Assembly (NCBI GenBank): GCA_029268325.1
Contig: JAJUGC010000090.1
Span: 1 to 7,644, forward strand
Origin: Gammaproteobacteria bacterium
GTDB lineage: Bacteria > Pseudomonadota > Gammaproteobacteria > Pseudomonadales > Oleiphilaceae
DNA length: 7,644 bases
Direction of reading: 5' to 3'
Part shown: positions 6,194 through 7,644 of the stretch, in pieces
Layout of the letters: each line of letters opens with the position of its first letter
Position numbering within the stretch: the first letter of the stretch is position 1
Program-made: the position numbers and the translations under genes
The notes under the pieces: generated by a model
Databases searched by the model: none
The model's input: the letters and a program-made list of their open reading frames with translations, nothing else
What the model was told of the DNA's origin: nothing

Positions 6194-6259
6194 TTCCCCT
6201 CAACACCGCAGTCGACCTAAGCAATGCCGCCCTCAGGAGGCGTTATCGCTAGCTTGATT

Positions 6260-6265
6260 GAGAGG
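6260..6265 (+). promoter_or_regulatory. Ribosome binding site of ccoG
   Basis: GAGAGG lies 8 nt before the ATG at 6274, which is ideal spacing and supports that start. Confidence 0.7.
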
Positions 6266-6273
6266 TTGATAGC

Positions 6274-7644
6274 ATGGGACAAAAGATTCCAGTTCACCAA
6301 GTCGACCCTAAAGGCACGGAGCAAAAGACCGTCGAACTCTATGCCAGTCGACCGAAAATCTATGTCAAGGAAGTCAAAGGGACTTTCCAACGCCTAAGGA
6401 CTGCGTCCCTCTGGCTCTTGATGGGCATGTACTTCACCTTCTGCTGGATCACTATCGATGGCCAGCAGCTCGTGTACTTCGACCTCCCCAACAGGCAGTT
6501 CCACTTGTTTGGCGCCACCTTCTTCCCTCAGGACTTTATGCTCCTGTCGTGGATGCTGATCATCTGTGCCTTCGGCCTGTTCTTTATCACCACCTTATTT
6601 GGCCGGGTCTGGTGCGGCTATACCTGTCCGCAGACGGTCTGGACCTTTATCTTCATGTGGATCGAAGAAAGGGTTGAAGGCAGCCGCAATCAGCGGATGA
6701 AACTGGACAAGGCCCCCAACGACGCCAGGAAGATTGCGAAAAAGACCATTAAGCACAGCCTGTGGCTGGCCGTGGCTTTCCTGACGGGACTTACTTTCGT
6801 CGGCTACTTCTACCCCATGCGGGAGCTGGTTCCCGACTTTTTCACCCTCAATGCAGCCAGTGGCTGGGCCTATTTCTGGATCGCCTTCTTCACCCTGGCC
6901 ACCTACCTGAACGCGGGCTGGATGAGAGAGCAGGTGTGCCTCTATATGTGCCCCTATGCCCGGTTCCAGTCCGTCATGTATGACCGTAACACCCTGGCCG
7001 TATCTTACGACCCCCATCGGGGTGAGCCCCGGGGCAGCCGCAAGCGGGACGCCGACCCTCGGGAGCTTGGCTTGGGTGACTGTATTGACTGCGGCCTCTG
7101 TGTGCAGGTCTGCCCCACTGGCATCGATATCCGCGACGGCCTTCAGTACGAATGTATCGGTTGCGCCCTCTGTATTGATGCCTGTGATTCCGTAATGGAA
7201 AAAATGAACTATCCCAAGGGGCTGATCAGCTACACCAGTGAAAATGCCCTGGAAGGTAAAAAGGCCAAATACCTCCGGCCCCGTACCCTGGGCTATGGCG
7301 CCATTATGCTCCTGATGATCGGCGCAGTTGTCTTCACCATCGGCAACCGGAATGCAGTTGAACTCGATGTGCTGCGTGACCGGGGTGCCCTGTACAGCCA
7401 AACAGCCGACGGCCATATTCGTAACACCTATCTGCTCAGGATCATCAACAAGGTGGACGCCAGTCGTGAATTCGAGCTAAGCGTCACCGGCTTGGAAAAC
7501 GCCAAGATCACCACAAACGTTCCGCCCTACGTGGAGCCCTTTGAAGTGATGAACGTTCCCGTGACGGTTGTGGTTGCACCGAGCGAGTTGAAAAACCGCC
7601 TGACGCCCATAGAATTTGTGATAACGGCTAAGGATGACCCAGCC
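6274..7644 (+). CDS. ccoG: cbb3 oxidase assembly protein CcoG (FixG/RdxA family), 3' end outside window
   Basis: An open frame of 457 codons runs to the window edge; CcoG is usually around 470 residues, so only the last few codons are probably missing. CcoG is an inner-membrane iron-sulfur protein needed for cbb3 biogenesis and reported to act as a Cu(II) reductase that supplies Cu(I) for the oxidase. Membrane segments are near residues 45-62, 89-108, 163-181, 198-215 and 339-357. Two further conserved cysteine pairs lie near membrane segments, in WCGYTCPQ (C114, C118) and VCLYMCPYAR (C222, C226). Two ferredoxin-type [4Fe-4S] motifs follow: C270, C273, C276, C280 and C294, C297, C300, C304. 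The C-terminal part (from about 375) matches the periplasmic Ig-like FixG domain. The start with MGQKIPVHQVDP is typical. It is the first accessory gene after ccoNOQP; ccoH, ccoI and ccoS would be expected beyond the edge. Confidence 0.96.
   Translation, partial: MGQKIPVHQVDPKGTEQKTVELYASRPKIYVKEVKGTFQRLRTASLWLLMGMYFTFCWITIDGQQLVYFDLPNRQFHLFGATFFPQDFMLLSWMLIICAFGLFFITTLFGRVWCGYTCPQTVWTFIFMWIEERVEGSRNQRMKLDKAPNDARKIAKKTIKHSLWLAVAFLTGLTFVGYFYPMRELVPDFFTLNAASGWAYFWIAFFTLATYLNAGWMREQVCLYMCPYARFQSVMYDRNTLAVSYDPHRGEPRGSRKRDADPRELGLGDCIDCGLCVQVCPTGIDIRDGLQYECIGCALCIDACDSVMEKMNYPKGLISYTSENALEGKKAKYLRPRTLGYGAIMLLMIGAVVFTIGNRNAVELDVLRDRGALYSQTADGHIRNTYLLRIINKVDASREFELSVTGLENAKITTNVPPYVEPFEVMNVPVTVVVAPSELKNRLTPIEFVITAKDDPA

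Larger units (their letters stand above)
6162..6273. other. Spacer between ccoP and ccoG
   Basis: A 112-bp spacer holding the GC-rich hairpin, a perfect AGGAGG at 6235-6240 that is too far (33 nt) from the ccoG ATG to serve it directly, and the GAGAGG site used by ccoG. Two TTGAT half-sites occur near the end, but they are direct repeats and do not form an ANR/FNR box. No clear promoter was seen. Confidence 0.6.

Noticed and set aside
6254..6270. ANR/FNR box before ccoG from two TTGAT half-sites
   Set aside because: The half-sites are direct repeats, not inverted, so they do not form the palindrome that the dimer binds.
6595..7416. Open frame of 273 codons on the - strand opposite ccoG
   Set aside because: It is antisense to well-supported ferredoxin motifs and membrane segments of CcoG, and no recognisable features were seen.
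1..7644. Mobile element, CRISPR array, tRNA or toxin-antitoxin pair
   Set aside because: No transposase-like or integrase-like frame, regularly spaced repeats, cloverleaf sequence or small gene pair was seen; nearly all bases belong to recognised housekeeping or respiratory genes.

Overview
The window looks like an ordinary chromosomal stretch of a gammaproteobacterium, moderately GC-rich. Its proteins read most like those of Pseudomonas and marine gammaproteobacterial relatives (Oceanospirillales, Alteromonadales or Cellvibrionales-like); the genus cannot be fixed from the sequence alone. Its core is a cbb3-type (high oxygen affinity) cytochrome c oxidase operon, so the organism respires at low oxygen.

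Layout: (1) 2-601, + strand, the 3' end of dsbD, the membrane thiol-disulfide transporter with its C-terminal thioredoxin-like domain. (2) 596-2757, - strand, a gene set transcribed in the order alpha/beta hydrolase, rlmM (23S rRNA C2498 2'-O-methyltransferase), tusA (sulfur-relay carrier). tusA converges on dsbD and overlaps it by 6 bp. (3) 2758-3015, a divergent control region with a good ANR/FNR-type box at 2900-2913. (4) 3016-6161, + strand, ccoN-ccoO-ccoQ-ccoP, tightly packed and complete. (5) 6162-6273, a spacer with a perfect GC-rich hairpin. (6) 6274 to the window end, ccoG (FixG/RdxA), the iron-sulfur membrane protein of cbb3 assembly, cut by the window edge shortly before its expected stop.

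How the genes fit together: CcoN holds haem b, haem b3 and CuB; CcoO and CcoP are membrane-anchored c-type cytochromes carrying one and two CXXCH haem sites; CcoQ is the small stabilising subunit; CcoG is linked to copper delivery for CuB. DsbD exports reducing equivalents to the periplasm, where apocytochrome c cysteines must be reduced before haem attachment, so its position is functionally sensible, although a direct link is inference. RlmM and TusA both serve RNA modification.

No mobile element, CRISPR array, tRNA or rRNA gene was seen, and no gene-free stretch exceeds 300 bases. I found no evidence of an undescribed system. The points worth a second look are regulatory: the ANR/FNR box, the ccoN start choice, the hairpin between ccoP and ccoG, and the little-studied hydrolase divergent from the oxidase operon.
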